The notes below the pieces were generated by a model, which worked only from the letters and a program-made list of their open reading frames with translations, searched no databases and had not been told where the DNA came from. 64,000 bases of DNA from Glycocaulis sp050485565 (GTDB lineage Bacteria > Pseudomonadota > Alphaproteobacteria > Caulobacterales > Maricaulaceae): the NCBI RefSeq assembly GCF_050485565.1, contig NZ_JBJHBQ010000001.1, positions 124,001 through 188,000 of the forward strand. The letters are read 5' to 3'. This document shows positions 41,558 to 50,811 of this stretch, in pieces (positions within the stretch are counted from its first letter, which is position 1; each line of letters opens with the position of its first letter). The position numbers were made by a program, and so were the translations under genes.

Positions 41558-42787
41558 ATGTGGCTTTTTATACGTTCCAATGCGCGCTGGCTCGGCGCGG
41601 GGGTGATCCTCACCTTCCTATCCTCTTTCGGTCAGACCTTCTTCATCGGACTGTCGGGCAATGCGCTGCGCGAGGAGTTCGCCCTGTCAGAGGGCGGGTT
41701 CGGCCTGCTCTATATGGCGGCCACGCTGGCCAGCGCGGTCAGCCTGCCCTTCGTAGGGCGTTTGCTGGATTACATGCCTGCCTGGAAAGTGGCCGCCTTC
41801 TCCATGCCGGGGCTGGCGGCGGCGTGTCTGCTGGTCGTCATTGCGCCTCATGTGGCCGTCCTCGCCATCGCCATCTGGCTATTGCGCCTGTTCGGACAGG
41901 GCATGATGACCCATATCGCGCTCACCCAGACAGGCCGCTGGTTCGCGGCCAGCCGCGGACGAGCCGTGTCCCTCGTAGTGCCCGGTCACCAGCTGGGCGA
42001 GGCCGCCCTGCCAATACTCTTCGTTTCGCTTGCAGCCCTGCTGGGTTGGCAGGGTGCATGGACCGCCTCGGCGCTTTTCATCCTCGTCATGCTGCCGGTG
42101 ATGGTCTGGCTGCTGAGAGAGGACCGCATACCCGAAAACCCGTACGGTGAAGCGGGGCCCGGCTCGCAGCAGCGTCAATGGACGCGCGCCGAAGTTCTGC
42201 GCGACCCGGTATTCTACCTGTTGCTGACCGGCGTGCTGGCCCCGCCCTTTATCGGCACCACCATCTTTTTCCATCAGGGCCATTTCATCGAATTGCGCGG
42301 CTATGACCCTCTGGTCTTTGCCAGCGCGTTTCCGCTGATGGCGGTGACGACGATTGTTTTCGGTCTGGTGTGCGGCGCGCTGATCGACCGGTTTGGCGCA
42401 GTAAGAATACTGCCCTTCTTCCTCACGCCGCTGACCATAGCCAGCCTCACGGCAGGGCTCCTGACGCCTGTATGGGGCGTCTATCTCTTCATGTTTCTGG
42501 TCGGGGTGAGCTATGGCTTTACCGCAACCCTGCTCGGCGCGCTCTGGCCGGAAGTGTATGGCGTCACGCATCTCGGCGGGGTGCGTGCCATCATCGTTTC
42601 GGCGATGGTGCTCTCCACCGCTATCGGCCCCGGTCTGACCGGCGTGCTGATCGACCAGGGCATCAATCTGCCAACCCAGCTGATCTTCATGGCCGGGTGG
42701 TGTGTCGCCGCGAGCGTATGTCTGGCCTTCGGGTCGCGGGTGATCCGGCGGCGCCAGCCTGGCTTCCAAAGCGCCGCTAAAACCTAA
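41558..42787 (+). CDS. Major facilitator superfamily transporter
   Basis: The 409-residue protein has 12 hydrophobic segments and MFS motifs: LPFVGRLLDYMP in the first intracellular loop, RGRAVSLVVPGHQLGEAALP in TM5 and CGALIDRFGAVRILPF in the second-half loop. The pattern fits oxalate/formate-antiporter-like or monocarboxylate MFS proteins. The start ATG at 41558 begins with MWLFIRSNARWLGAG; the open frame reaches back 102 bases without conservation. Flanked by divergent efflux genes and tRNA-Phe. Substrate unknown. Confidence 0.88.
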   Translation: MWLFIRSNARWLGAGVILTFLSSFGQTFFIGLSGNALREEFALSEGGFGLLYMAATLASAVSLPFVGRLLDYMPAWKVAAFSMPGLAAACLLVVIAPHVAVLAIAIWLLRLFGQGMMTHIALTQTGRWFAASRGRAVSLVVPGHQLGEAALPILFVSLAALLGWQGAWTASALFILVMLPVMVWLLREDRIPENPYGEAGPGSQQRQWTRAEVLRDPVFYLLLTGVLAPPFIGTTIFFHQGHFIELRGYDPLVFASAFPLMAVTTIVFGLVCGALIDRFGAVRILPFFLTPLTIASLTAGLLTPVWGVYLFMFLVGVSYGFTATLLGALWPEVYGVTHLGGVRAIIVSAMVLSTAIGPGLTGVLIDQGINLPTQLIFMAGWCVAASVCLAFGSRVIRRRQPGFQSAAKT

Positions 42788-42927
42788 ATCCGTGCAGCAT
42801 GGAGCTGCCGGGTGTGCGTGTAACGCATTGTAATTGCTTGTTCCCGTGCCGCATCGTGCAGCAAGTCGAAAGCCGACCCACCTGGAGCGAGGCCCGTCGA
42901 AAAGCTTCAATTTTACAAGAGGTTGCG

Positions 42928-43003
42928 TGGTGCCCAGGGCCGGAATCGAACCAGCGACACGCGGATTTTCAATCCGCTGCTCTACCAACTGAGCTACCTG
43001 GGC
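42928..43003 (-). tRNA. tRNA-Phe (GAA)
   Basis: Full cloverleaf of 76 nt on the minus strand: acceptor GCCCAGG/CCTGGGC, D arm with AGCTCAGTTGGTAGAGC, anticodon loop TTGAAAA closed by GCGGA/TCCGC (anticodon GAA), T arm with GGTTCGATTCC, discriminator A, and an encoded CCA. Confidence 0.97.
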
Positions 43004-43200
43004 ACACTCCGGCAAACCGGAAGAGCGCGGTTTATAGGGCCGGTTTTTGCCCCTGTCCATGGGGGGTGGCGCATCTTGCGCCCACGCTTTGCACATGAAC
43101 ACGGCGTGCTATGTGAACGCCCGTCACGCCTTGCCCCGCGCCAATACCGCTGCTAACCGGCTCTTCCCGACCCGTTCCCTGCCTGACGAGACTTATTCCC

Positions 43201-45882
43201 ATGCAAGCCATCCTTAGCGGCCTTCTGGCCAGCACTGCCCTGTGCGCCTTTACACAAACCACACTGGCACAGGACGCCGACGCGCCGCGCGAGATCATCA
43301 CCATCACCGGTGGCCGGGCACCGGGCGCGCTGGCGGCAGACCGGCCCGTCTCCACAATCAGCCGCGAGGCAATCGACGCGGCAGGCTTTGCGCGTATCGG
43401 CGAGGCGCTGGTCTTCCAGACCTTCGTGACGGGTTCGGAATTCAATGAAGACCCCGGCACCCAGAACGACACTTCCGGCACGTCGAACGTAAATTTGCGC
43501 GGGCTCGGCCTTGGCGCGACGCTGGTGCTGGTCAACGGCCAGCGCCAGACCGTGGCGAGCGTCGCGGCAGACGATGGCTCCAGCTTTGTCGATTTCAACG
43601 CCCTGATGCCCTCGCTGGCGATAGAACGGGTGGAAATCCTGCGTGATGGTGCCTCGCCGGTCTATGGGGCCGACGCAGTCGCGGGTGTCATCAATGTCAT
43701 CACACGCGACCGGTTTGAAGGCGTTGAAACCTTTGCTGAATGGCGCGGACCGACGGAGTTTTCCGGCTCCGGCGCAGGATACACGCTAGGCGCCATTGCA
43801 GGGCGCGCGCTCGGCAACTGGCATGTTACCGGCGCTATCGAGTGGTTTGACCGGGAGGGGCTGGAAGGGTTTGAAACCCCGTTTGCGCCCGGCACGGGCC
43901 TGTCTTCGCTCGGCCAGCCCGGCGCCTTCTACATCCTTGCGCCCGGCGGCGGGTTTGAAGTGACCAATGCGAGCGGCGGCCCGGCCCCCGTACTCGACCC
44001 TGATTGCGTGGCAGCGGGCGGACGGCCCATGGCGACGGGCGCGCAGACGCCCTTCGGCCAGACCGGCTTTTGCGGGCTGGATTTCGGCCAGTTCTTCTCG
44101 GTGCTGACCGACGAGGAGCGGCTGTCGGGCTTTGCCGCGCTTTCGGGTGATTTTGGCGATACGCGCCTGACATTCCGGCTCGCGGGCAGTGCGCAGAATG
44201 TGGAGCGCGGCAACTCACCCTCGCTGGCAAACCTTCGGTTTCCCGCCATCTCCGCCAGTCACCCTGCCAATCCCTTTGGGCGCGATGTGATCTGGCTTGG
44301 GCGTCCGCTGGGCGAGCGTGCGGGCGCGGCGCGGCGCGCGTTCGAGCACCGCACCTGGCGCGCCGAAGCCAGCCTTGAGCATGATATGCAGGCTCTGAAC
44401 CGCGACTGGAGCTTAAGCGCCGATCTGACTTACTCGCGCAACAGCTTGCGGGCGACGATCACCGATACGCTGGCGGATAATTTCGATGCCGCGATTCTCG
44501 GCTTTGGCGGGGCGGACTGCCCCGTGCGCACGCCAGGGCAAGGCGTGGCGGCAGGCGACCAGTCGCAGGGCTGCTTCTTCTTCAACCCGTTTGGCTCTGG
44601 CGGGCTCGTTACCGATCCCACCGACCCGCGCTATAATGACCCCGCCGTTATCAGCTACTTGATCGGCGAGAACATCCGCCATTCCCACGCTGACCTCGTG
44701 ACGGGCGAATTCTCCGCCGCAACGGATGCGCTCTTCACCCTGCCCGCCGGGCCGGTTTCGGCGGCGTTCGGCGCGCATCTGCGCCGGGAAAGCTACCGCG
44801 TTGACCATGGCGATGATTTCAACGCGGATAATTTCCTCTTCATCGTCGGCGGGCCGGATTATGCGGGCGCACGCAGCGCACAGGCACTCTTCGCCGATGC
44901 GATCGTGCCGCTGACGCGAGCCCTTCGCCTGCAGCTCGCCGCGCGCCATGAGCGTCAGGGTGATTTTTCCTCCACTGACCCGCGCGTAGCGGCGGCCTTT
45001 GATGTGACAGACGCGCTCACCTTGCGCGCCTCCTGGTCGCGCTCCTACCGCGCGCCGTCCTTGCATCAGGAAGTCTCTGCCACGACCACGCTGCAATCGC
45101 TGACCATCGGCACGCAGGCTTTGTTCCGCCCGGTGCGAACGGTCGGCAATGCGGACCTTGATCCCGAGCGCGCGCAGACGTTCTCGGCTGGTCTCTCGGC
45201 GCGCTTTGCAGGCATCAGCGCGACGCTGGACGGCTGGCGGGTGCGCTATGAGGATCTGATCGTGCGCGAAAGCGCCAATGCGATCATCGCCGCCGATCTG
45301 GCGGATAACGGCCAGTTTGACGATCCGCGTATCGAGCTGTCTCCGGCGGGCGATGTGGTGCTGGTGCGTGCCGCCTTCGTGAACGCGCCGCGCGTTGATG
45401 CGTCGGGTATCGATCTGGCCCTGCGCGGTGATCCGCTCGATCTGGCGGGCGGATCGTTGGGGTGGGGCGTCGATGCCAGCTGGATTGGCGAGTTCGTGAT
45501 TGTCGATCCTGTGCTGAACCGCCAGATCGACGCGCTGGGAAGCCGCAACTTCACCAATTTCGCCCGCTCGGTGCCGGACTGGCGTGCCAGCGCCTATCTC
45601 GACTGGAGCCGGGAGGCGTTCGGCGTCCGCGCGGGCGTGCGCCACATTGCCGGTTACCGCAATGATGAGGGCGCGGGCAGCGATGTGGAGAGCTGGACCG
45701 TGCTCGACCTGCAGGGCCGCTATACGCTCGATCTCTCTGGCACGGCCCTGACCTTCACCGCAGGCGCGCTGAACATCACTGATGAGGCTGCGCCCTTCGT
45801 CCCGACGCCTCTGGGCTATGACACCAAGGTGCATGATCCGCGCGGGCGGGTGGCCTATGTGCGCGTGGGGGCAAGATTTTAG
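43201..45882 (+). CDS. TonB-dependent outer-membrane receptor
   Basis: The 893-residue product takes up a large substrate across the outer membrane with energy from TonB. It has a signal peptide (MQAILSGLLASTALCAFTQTTLAQ), a TonB-box-like region (EIITITGG), and a plug domain with VNLRGLGLGATLVLVNGQRQ and the hallmark IERVEILRDGASPVYGADAVAGVINVIT. The rest is a barrel of about 22 strands ending in an aromatic residue (VAYVRVGARF). Such long plug motifs with NGQRQ are typical of alphaproteobacterial receptors for carbohydrates or siderophores. It stands alone with no regulator or enzyme adjacent; ligand unknown. Confidence 0.93.
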   Translation: MQAILSGLLASTALCAFTQTTLAQDADAPREIITITGGRAPGALAADRPVSTISREAIDAAGFARIGEALVFQTFVTGSEFNEDPGTQNDTSGTSNVNLRGLGLGATLVLVNGQRQTVASVAADDGSSFVDFNALMPSLAIERVEILRDGASPVYGADAVAGVINVITRDRFEGVETFAEWRGPTEFSGSGAGYTLGAIAGRALGNWHVTGAIEWFDREGLEGFETPFAPGTGLSSLGQPGAFYILAPGGGFEVTNASGGPAPVLDPDCVAAGGRPMATGAQTPFGQTGFCGLDFGQFFSVLTDEERLSGFAALSGDFGDTRLTFRLAGSAQNVERGNSPSLANLRFPAISASHPANPFGRDVIWLGRPLGERAGAARRAFEHRTWRAEASLEHDMQALNRDWSLSADLTYSRNSLRATITDTLADNFDAAILGFGGADCPVRTPGQGVAAGDQSQGCFFFNPFGSGGLVTDPTDPRYNDPAVISYLIGENIRHSHADLVTGEFSAATDALFTLPAGPVSAAFGAHLRRESYRVDHGDDFNADNFLFIVGGPDYAGARSAQALFADAIVPLTRALRLQLAARHERQGDFSSTDPRVAAAFDVTDALTLRASWSRSYRAPSLHQEVSATTTLQSLTIGTQALFRPVRTVGNADLDPERAQTFSAGLSARFAGISATLDGWRVRYEDLIVRESANAIIAADLADNGQFDDPRIELSPAGDVVLVRAAFVNAPRVDASGIDLALRGDPLDLAGGSLGWGVDASWIGEFVIVDPVLNRQIDALGSRNFTNFARSVPDWRASAYLDWSREAFGVRAGVRHIAGYRNDEGAGSDVESWTVLDLQGRYTLDLSGTALTFTAGALNITDEAAPFVPTPLGYDTKVHDPRGRVAYVRVGARF

Positions 45883-45893
45883 ATTCCCTATTC

Positions 45894-46105
45894 CTCGTCA
45901 TTCCAGAAAGCCCGTCAGGGCTTATCTGGAACCCAGTCGCTCATAAATTATCTGGGTTCCGGGTCTACGCTGCGCTTCGCCCGGAATGACGAGAGGTGGT
46001 TTCTCCCCCCGCCTGCGGGGGGAGTGGCCCAAAGGGCCGAGGGGGGTGTCGAAACACGCCCCCCTCCGTCAGCTTCGCTGACACCTCCCCCGTGAACGGG
46101 GGAGG
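45894..46105. repeat. Cluster of palindromic dispersed repeats
   Basis: The 229-bp gap between the TonB receptor and lpdA is filled by repeats: an 11-bp inverted pair CTCGTCATTCC (45894-45904) / GGAATGACGAG (45983-45993); a hairpin AAGCCC-GTCA-GGGCTT (45908-45923); CTCCCCCC-N6-GGGGGGAG (46003-46024); and CCTCCCCC-N6-GGGGGAGG (46084-46105) just downstream of the lpdA stop. Units near 45958 resemble ones at 1570-1598. Confidence 0.7.
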
Positions 46106-46111
46106 AAAAAG

Positions 46112-47533
46112 CTAAGCCGGTATATGGATCGGATGGCCCAGCGCCGCGAGGGCGCTTTCGGCAAAGCCTTCGGTCAGCGTCGGGTGGACGTGGATCGTGC
46201 CGGCAATGTCTTCAAGGCGGGTGCCCATCTCGATAGCCAGCGCAAACTCGCCTGAGAGCTCGCTGACATGCTTGCCGACCGCATGGATGCCAAGGATCAC
46301 ATGATCGCTCTCGCGCGCGGTGATGCGCACGAACCCGCCATCGGCCCCGCCTTCCATGGAGAGCGCGCGGCCTGAGGCGGCCAGCGGGAACTTGCCGGTG
46401 ATAACGCTCTCGCCCTTCTTCTTCGCTTCGTCCGGCGTCATGCCGACCCCGACAATCTCCGGCTCGGTAAAGCACACGGCGGCGATTGCATTGGGATCAA
46501 AGCGGCGGCGATGGCCTGCGATCACTTCGGCGACGAGTTCTCCCTGAGCGGTCGCCTTGTGGGCCAGCAGCGGCTCGCCGACGAGATCGCCGATGGCGTA
46601 AACGCCGCGCATGGGCGTGCGGCACTGATCGTCGATCTTCAGGAAGGGCCCGGCCATATTGAGGCCCATAGTCTCAAGGCCCCAGCCTTCGGTGACGGGC
46701 TTGCGCCCCACCGCCACCAGAATGCGGTCGGCTTCCAGCTTCTCCGCCTTGCCGGAGGCATCCTCGAAGACGAGGAAACTCTTGCCATCTTTCTCCTCAA
46801 CACCCTTGGCGCGGGCCTTGAGATGGACATTGATCTTGTGGCGTTTGAGCCATTGGGTGATCGGACGCGTCATCTCGCTGTCGTAAAGCGGCAGGATGGC
46901 GTCAGCGGCCTCAACAAAGCTGACCTCGCTGCCCATCTTGGCAAAAGCGATGCCGAGCTCCAGCCCGATATAGCCTGCACCCACGACCACCAGCTTCTTG
47001 GGCAGTTCGGTCAGCTCCAGCGCGGCCGTGGAGCCGATCACCTTGTCACCAAAGGGCAGGAAGGGCAGCTCGGTTTCTTTTGAGCCGGTGGCGAGGATCA
47101 CGTTTTCAGCCTGAATGGTCAGCGTCTTGCCGTCTTCCAGCTCCACCGTGCAGGTCTTGGCGTCGGAGAATACCGCCCAGCCTGAAACAGCCTCCACCTT
47201 GGCGCTTTTGAGGAGCTGGCCGACGCCCTTGGTCAGCTTGCCAACGATGGTATCCTTCCAGGCGGTGAGGCCTGCCATGTCGAGCACGGGCGCGGTTTTG
47301 AGCGATATGCCAAGCGATCCCTCGCCCACATGCCCGGCCATTTCCTCATACTTGGAGGCGGCGTGGATGAACGCCTTGGAGGGGATGCAGCCCCGGTTGA
47401 GGCAGGTGCCGCCAAGGCCATGCTTGTCCACGATCACCGTATCAAGGCCGAGCTGGCCTGCGCGGATGGCTGCCGGATAACCGCCCGGTCCGCCGCCTAC
47501 AACGAGAACCTGACATTTGCGAATATCGGCCAT
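46112..47533 (-). CDS. lpdA: Dihydrolipoyl dehydrogenase (E3)
   Basis: FAD flavoprotein that reoxidises the lipoyl groups of 2-oxo-acid dehydrogenase complexes, giving NADH. The 473-residue protein has an FAD-binding VLVVGGGPGGYPAAI, the redox disulfide GGTCLNRGCIPSK (Cys44, Cys49), the NAD Rossmann VVVGAGYIGLELG, and the active-site base HVHPTLTEGFAES. No E1 or E2 gene is adjacent in the window, so this is a stand-alone copy or belongs to a complex encoded elsewhere. Predicted cytosolic. Confidence 0.95.
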   Translation of the reverse strand: MADIRKCQVLVVGGGPGGYPAAIRAGQLGLDTVIVDKHGLGGTCLNRGCIPSKAFIHAASKYEEMAGHVGEGSLGISLKTAPVLDMAGLTAWKDTIVGKLTKGVGQLLKSAKVEAVSGWAVFSDAKTCTVELEDGKTLTIQAENVILATGSKETELPFLPFGDKVIGSTAALELTELPKKLVVVGAGYIGLELGIAFAKMGSEVSFVEAADAILPLYDSEMTRPITQWLKRHKINVHLKARAKGVEEKDGKSFLVFEDASGKAEKLEADRILVAVGRKPVTEGWGLETMGLNMAGPFLKIDDQCRTPMRGVYAIGDLVGEPLLAHKATAQGELVAEVIAGHRRRFDPNAIAAVCFTEPEIVGVGMTPDEAKKKGESVITGKFPLAASGRALSMEGGADGGFVRITARESDHVILGIHAVGKHVSELSGEFALAIEMGTRLEDIAGTIHVHPTLTEGFAESALAALGHPIHIPA

Positions 47534-47620
47534 GGGGCTTCCTCCGTCTGGATGTTTGGCGGGTGTTTAGCGTGGCAAGGCGCATGCGGGAAGGGCGGGG
47601 GTGCGGTGAGAGTGGCCCTC

Positions 47621-47716
47621 GTCCTTCGAGACGTTCGCTACGCTCACCCTCAGGATGAGGGCCACTACATCTTTCCCTCATCCTTTCGGAACGCGGTGGC
47701 GCTCGAAGGACGAGGG
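47621..47716. repeat. Inverted pair of dispersed repeats (GTCCTTCGAGACG...CCTCAGGATGAGGG type)
   Basis: A unit GTCCTTCGAGACGTTCGC...CCTCAGGATGAGGG (47621-47661) is followed by a degenerate inverted unit (about 47676-47716) starting CCCTCATCC and ending AAGGACGAGGGG, giving a long imperfect stem. The unit resembles the one at about 1311-1355. Confidence 0.6.
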
Positions 47717-47725
47717 GAAGCTAAC

Positions 47726-47899
47726 CTACTCCCCCTCCTCCGGGGGCAGGGCATCAGGCGATACCGGCTCGCCGGGCACTGCATAGGAATTGGACAGCCA
47801 TTTCTGCAGATCGAGATCGGCGCAGCGCTTCGAGCAAAAGGGCCGGAACTCATGCACTACCGGCTTGGAGCAGATCGGGCATTTGGCCTTGGCGTTCAT
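47726..47899 (-). CDS. yacG: DNA gyrase inhibitor YacG (zinc-binding)
   Basis: A 57-residue zinc protein. The four ligands form the family signature: Cys7-Pro-Ile-Cys10 and Cys22-Ser-Lys-Arg-Cys26 (FCSKRC), followed by ADLDLQKWLSNSYAVPGEPV, which is the conserved YacG tail. In E. coli YacG binds GyrB and inhibits gyrase. The start codon ATG shares its G-strand base with the stop of rng (TGATG, 1-bp overlap), so the two are translationally coupled, the usual alphaproteobacterial arrangement. Confidence 0.93.
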   Translation of the reverse strand: MNAKAKCPICSKPVVHEFRPFCSKRCADLDLQKWLSNSYAVPGEPVSPDALPPEEGE

Positions 47900-48957
47900 C
47901 ATACCCTCCCGGCGGCAAAGCCACGCGGCGGCAGACGGTCAGATGCTTTAAGCGTGAAGCGCGCGCCGAGCCGCGAGGCCATCGCCTTGTTCCAGCCAAT
48001 GGGATCGCGGGAGAGCCAGTCATGCACGTCCGCGCCAGCTTCCAGCACGAGCTGGCTGGCGCGGTTGGCTTTGCCTTCGGTCTCCAGCGCACGCAAGGCG
48101 GCTAGGGCCGTCGTCTCTAGGCTGTCCACGCCGAAGCGCTCCCACATCTGCTCGTGCAGGGCGCGGCCGAGACGCTGACGGGCGAGCTCAACAATGGCAA
48201 AGCGCGATGAGGGCGCGATATCCACCTTGGCCGGATCATTCTTGAAGGCCGATTTCAGCGTCGCTTCGAGAGCGGTCTGATCGCCCTTCTTCTTCAGCGG
48301 CAGAAAATCGATGGCCACAACCCCGCCAATGCCGCGCAGGCGTATCTGGCGGGCGGCCTCGCGCGCGGCGGTGCGGTTCAGATCAAAGGCAAAATTGCCC
48401 TTCCCGCCCGTGCGCCCGCCCGCATCAACATCAATGGCGGTCAGCGCGGTTACAGGCTCGATGATGAGGCGTCCTCCGCCATTGAGCGGCACATCGGCTT
48501 CCAGCGCGGCATCGAACTCGGCGTCGAGATCAATAGCCGCCTTGGCGGCTTGTATGATCGGCGCATCATTTAGCCCGGACAGGCGCTCTGCCAGCGGCGG
48601 CGCAGTAAGAAGGGCTTCTGGCGCATCGCCCGGCTCCACCTCATGCAGGGTGAGCGTCGGGCCTTTTTCCTGAAACGCCTCGCGCGCGATCTGCACACCA
48701 ATGCCAGCGCCTTCGTGGAAGCCGGCAGGGCGGCCCTGCGCTCCGAAGGGAAGGAAGCCATCGGGGCCACGCCCGATATCGAGGAAGGCGCCATTAAGCT
48801 GCGGCTCGATGCGGCGCACGCGGGCGCGGTAAATCTCGCCGCGAATGGCGCGGCTCTTGCGCTCGCTCCAGCGCTCCAGATGCAGCTCCACCGCGCGGTC
48901 GCCCTCAAAGATGGCGGCGCGCGTCTCGCCCACATGTTCAGCGACGATAATGCGCAT
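47899..48957 (-). CDS. rng: Ribonuclease G/E family endoribonuclease (short form)
   Basis: Single-strand endoribonuclease for rRNA and mRNA processing. The 352-residue product has the S1-like N-terminal domain (GEIYRARVRRIEPQLNGAFLDIGRGPDGFLP) and the catalytic DNase I-like domain with LTAIDVDAGGRTGGKGNFAFDLNRTAAREAARQIRLRGIGGVVAIDFLPL, in which the two Mg2+-binding Asp residues correspond to Asp303 and Asp346 of RNase E. It is much shorter than E. coli RNase G (489) and lacks the zinc-link CPxC motif, so its tetramer assembly probably differs; this short type is known in alphaproteobacteria beside maf and yacG. The ATG at 48957 overlaps the maf stop (TGATG). Confidence 0.9.
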   Translation of the reverse strand: MRIIVAEHVGETRAAIFEGDRAVELHLERWSERKSRAIRGEIYRARVRRIEPQLNGAFLDIGRGPDGFLPFGAQGRPAGFHEGAGIGVQIAREAFQEKGPTLTLHEVEPGDAPEALLTAPPLAERLSGLNDAPIIQAAKAAIDLDAEFDAALEADVPLNGGGRLIIEPVTALTAIDVDAGGRTGGKGNFAFDLNRTAAREAARQIRLRGIGGVVAIDFLPLKKKGDQTALEATLKSAFKNDPAKVDIAPSSRFAIVELARQRLGRALHEQMWERFGVDSLETTALAALRALETEGKANRASQLVLEAGADVHDWLSRDPIGWNKAMASRLGARFTLKASDRLPPRGFAAGRV

Positions 48958-49547
48958 CAGGACGCGCTCCCTGGACGGTAGCCAAGGCCAATGAGCAATT
49001 GGCGGGTCTCGTAGACGGGCAGGCCCATCACGCCGGTATAGCTGCCGGTGATCTGGATGATGTGCGCGCCGAACCGGCCCTGAATGCCATAGCCGCCCGC
49101 CTTGCCCTGCCATTCACCGCTGGCGATGTATTCATCGATCTCCTGCGCGCTCAGGCGTTTGACCGCTACGCGCGTCATGGAGAGGCGGCTGGACACCCGG
49201 CCATCGGGCGCGCGCACCGCCACGCCGGTAAAGACACGGTGATTGCGCCCGGAAATGAGCGCCAGGCAGGCGCGCGCTTCGTCTTCAGTTTCGGTCTTGG
49301 GCAATATGCGCCGGCCCACGCCGACCACCGTATCGCTGGCCAGTACATAGGCATCGTCATGGCCGGTAGCGGCGCTGAGCTTTCCAAGCGTCAGGCGCAG
49401 GGCCAGATCGCGCGGCAGCTCTCCTGCGCGCTCGGTCTCGTCAATATCGGTGGGGGCAATCGCGTCGGGCGGGAAGCCGATTCCCGTCAGCAGGTCACGC
49501 CTGCGCGGCGAGGCACTCGCCAGTACAAGACGCGCATCTGCGGGCAT
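48957..49547 (-). CDS. maf: Maf-like nucleoside triphosphate pyrophosphatase
   Basis: House-cleaning enzyme hydrolysing non-canonical or pyrimidine NTPs to NMPs; linked to septum control in some bacteria. The 196-residue product has LASASPRRRDLL at residues 9-20, the DETE motif (IDETERAGELPRDLALRLTLGKL), LASDTVVGVGRRILPKTETEDEAR and EWQGKAGGYGIQGRFGAHIIQITGSYTGVMGLPVYET. It lies 10 bp after infA and overlaps rng, in the standard infA-maf-rng order. Confidence 0.95.
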   Translation of the reverse strand: MPADARLVLASASPRRRDLLTGIGFPPDAIAPTDIDETERAGELPRDLALRLTLGKLSAATGHDDAYVLASDTVVGVGRRILPKTETEDEARACLALISGRNHRVFTGVAVRAPDGRVSSRLSMTRVAVKRLSAQEIDEYIASGEWQGKAGGYGIQGRFGAHIIQITGSYTGVMGLPVYETRQLLIGLGYRPGSAS

Positions 49548-49557
49548 GGCTGCCGCC

Positions 49558-49776
49558 CTATTTGAAGCGATAGGTGATACGGCCCTTGGTCAGGTCGTAG
49601 GGCGTCATTTCAACCAGCACCTTGTCACCGGCCAGCACGCGGATGCGGTTCTTGCGCATCTTGCCGGCGGTGTGGGCAATGATCTCGTGGTCGTTTTCCA
49701 GCTTCACCCGGAAAGTGGCATTCGGCAGGAGTTCGGTGACCTCACCGGGAAACTCCAGCAATTCTTCCTTCGCCAT
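49558..49776 (-). CDS. infA: Translation initiation factor IF-1
   Basis: The 72-residue protein is a full-length S1/OB-fold IF-1: MAKEELLEFPGEVTELLPNATFRVKLENDHEIIAHTAGKMRKNRIRVLAGDKVLVEMTPYDLTKGRITYRFK in order, with the conserved KMRKNRIRV and YDLTKGRI segments. It binds the A site of the 30S subunit during initiation. Start chosen at 49776; the frame could run 21 bases further. A 133-bp gap precedes it, so it may have its own promoter. Confidence 0.97.
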   Translation of the reverse strand: MAKEELLEFPGEVTELLPNATFRVKLENDHEIIAHTAGKMRKNRIRVLAGDKVLVEMTPYDLTKGRITYRFK

Positions 49777-49909
49777 GCAGCTCCTCTTGTCTGGCAATGG
49801 GCAGGCTTTTTCCTCGCCTTGCCGGAATCAGCCTTCGCCCCCTCGCGGCGCGTGGCGGGCTATATAGTCCCTATAGTGGGCTTACGTCGAGCCTTGGCGC
49901 AGTATTGGC

Positions 49910-50329
49910 TCACAAAACCACAGCATTGATGCGCGATTTCAACGCCTCGCGGATGGCGCGGTAGGCATCAAGACGGGCCTCCCGGCTGCCTTCAATCTCC
50001 GCCGGGTCGGCAAAATGCCAGTGCTCGATGCGCGCCTTTGCCGTCTGCGCCAGCTCTCTGGCCGCCTCGTCGGCTTCCGGCGCGAGGCATACCACCAGCG
50101 TGTCGGGTCCGGCGCTGACATCCTCCAGCCCTTGCGGCTCAAAGCTGGAAAGGTCCGCGCCCTCTTCGCGCATCACGGCGATCATGAACCCGTCGGCGCA
50201 ACTGGCCGGTTCGATACCGCAGGACTGTACACGCGCACCCTCGCCAAACCGCGCACGCCACAGCGCCTCGGCCATGGGCGAACGCACAGAATTGCGCCCG
50301 CACACAAAGACGGCCCGGGGCGCGCTCAC
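49910..50329 (-). CDS. Low-molecular-weight phosphotyrosine phosphatase-like protein
   Basis: The 139-residue protein has the LMW-PTP phosphate loop C-x5-R-S as Cys10-GRNSV-Arg16-Ser, but the usual loop Gly is Arg (CGRNSVRS instead of CxGNxxRS). The general-acid Asp is in HWHFADPAEIEG. Arsenate reductase of the thioredoxin type uses the same fold, but the additional cysteines needed for it are not in place. It overlaps the UPF0262 gene by 4 bp and is 133 bp upstream of infA, a cluster conserved in alphaproteobacteria. Confidence 0.85.
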   Translation of the reverse strand: MSAPRAVFVCGRNSVRSPMAEALWRARFGEGARVQSCGIEPASCADGFMIAVMREEGADLSSFEPQGLEDVSAGPDTLVVCLAPEADEAARELAQTAKARIEHWHFADPAEIEGSREARLDAYRAIREALKSRINAVVL

Positions 50330-50811
50330 GCGGCTCTCCGGTGCAGGGCGACAATCAGGGTGAAGAGGCGTCTTGCCGTGTCGAAATCGACATCGATCTT
50401 GCCTTCCAGCCGCTCTTTCAGCAGCGAGGAGCCTTCATTGTGGACGCCCCTGCGGCCCATATCGACCGCCTCGATCTGGGCGAGCGAGGCATCGCGCACC
50501 GCCTCGTAATAGCTTTCGCAGATGAGGAAATAGTCCTTCAGGATGCGGCGCAGCGGCCCCAGCGAGAAGACGAACATGCGCACCGGCGTGCCGTCCTCGG
50601 CGCTGACATCGAAGACGAGGCGCTGCTCCTCGATGGCAAGGCGCAGCCGGTAGGGCCCGCCCGGCCCGTCTTCGGGCCGGAAACGATTGGCTTCGAGCAG
50701 ATCGGCAATCGCCACACGGCGCTCGTGCTCGACGTTTTCTTCCGCCTTGCCGATGCTGGCGGCATCCAGCTCGATCGCGATCAGCCGGTCTTCAGGGGCG
50801 TGTTCGCTCAT
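50326..50811 (-). CDS. UPF0262 family protein
   Basis: The 161-residue product matches the alphaproteobacterial UPF0262 family: RLIAIELDAASIGKAEENVEHERRVAIADLLEANRF at the start, then LGPLRRILKDYFLICESYYEAVRDASLAQIEAVDMGRRGVHNEGSSLL and IDVDFDTARRLFTLIVALHRR. No catalytic motif is recognised; a small helical-sheet fold is likely. It is coupled by 4-bp overlaps to both DUF2948 (upstream) and the LMW phosphatase (downstream). Confidence 0.9.
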   Translation of the reverse strand: MSEHAPEDRLIAIELDAASIGKAEENVEHERRVAIADLLEANRFRPEDGPGGPYRLRLAIEEQRLVFDVSAEDGTPVRMFVFSLGPLRRILKDYFLICESYYEAVRDASLAQIEAVDMGRRGVHNEGSSLLKERLEGKIDVDFDTARRLFTLIVALHRRAA

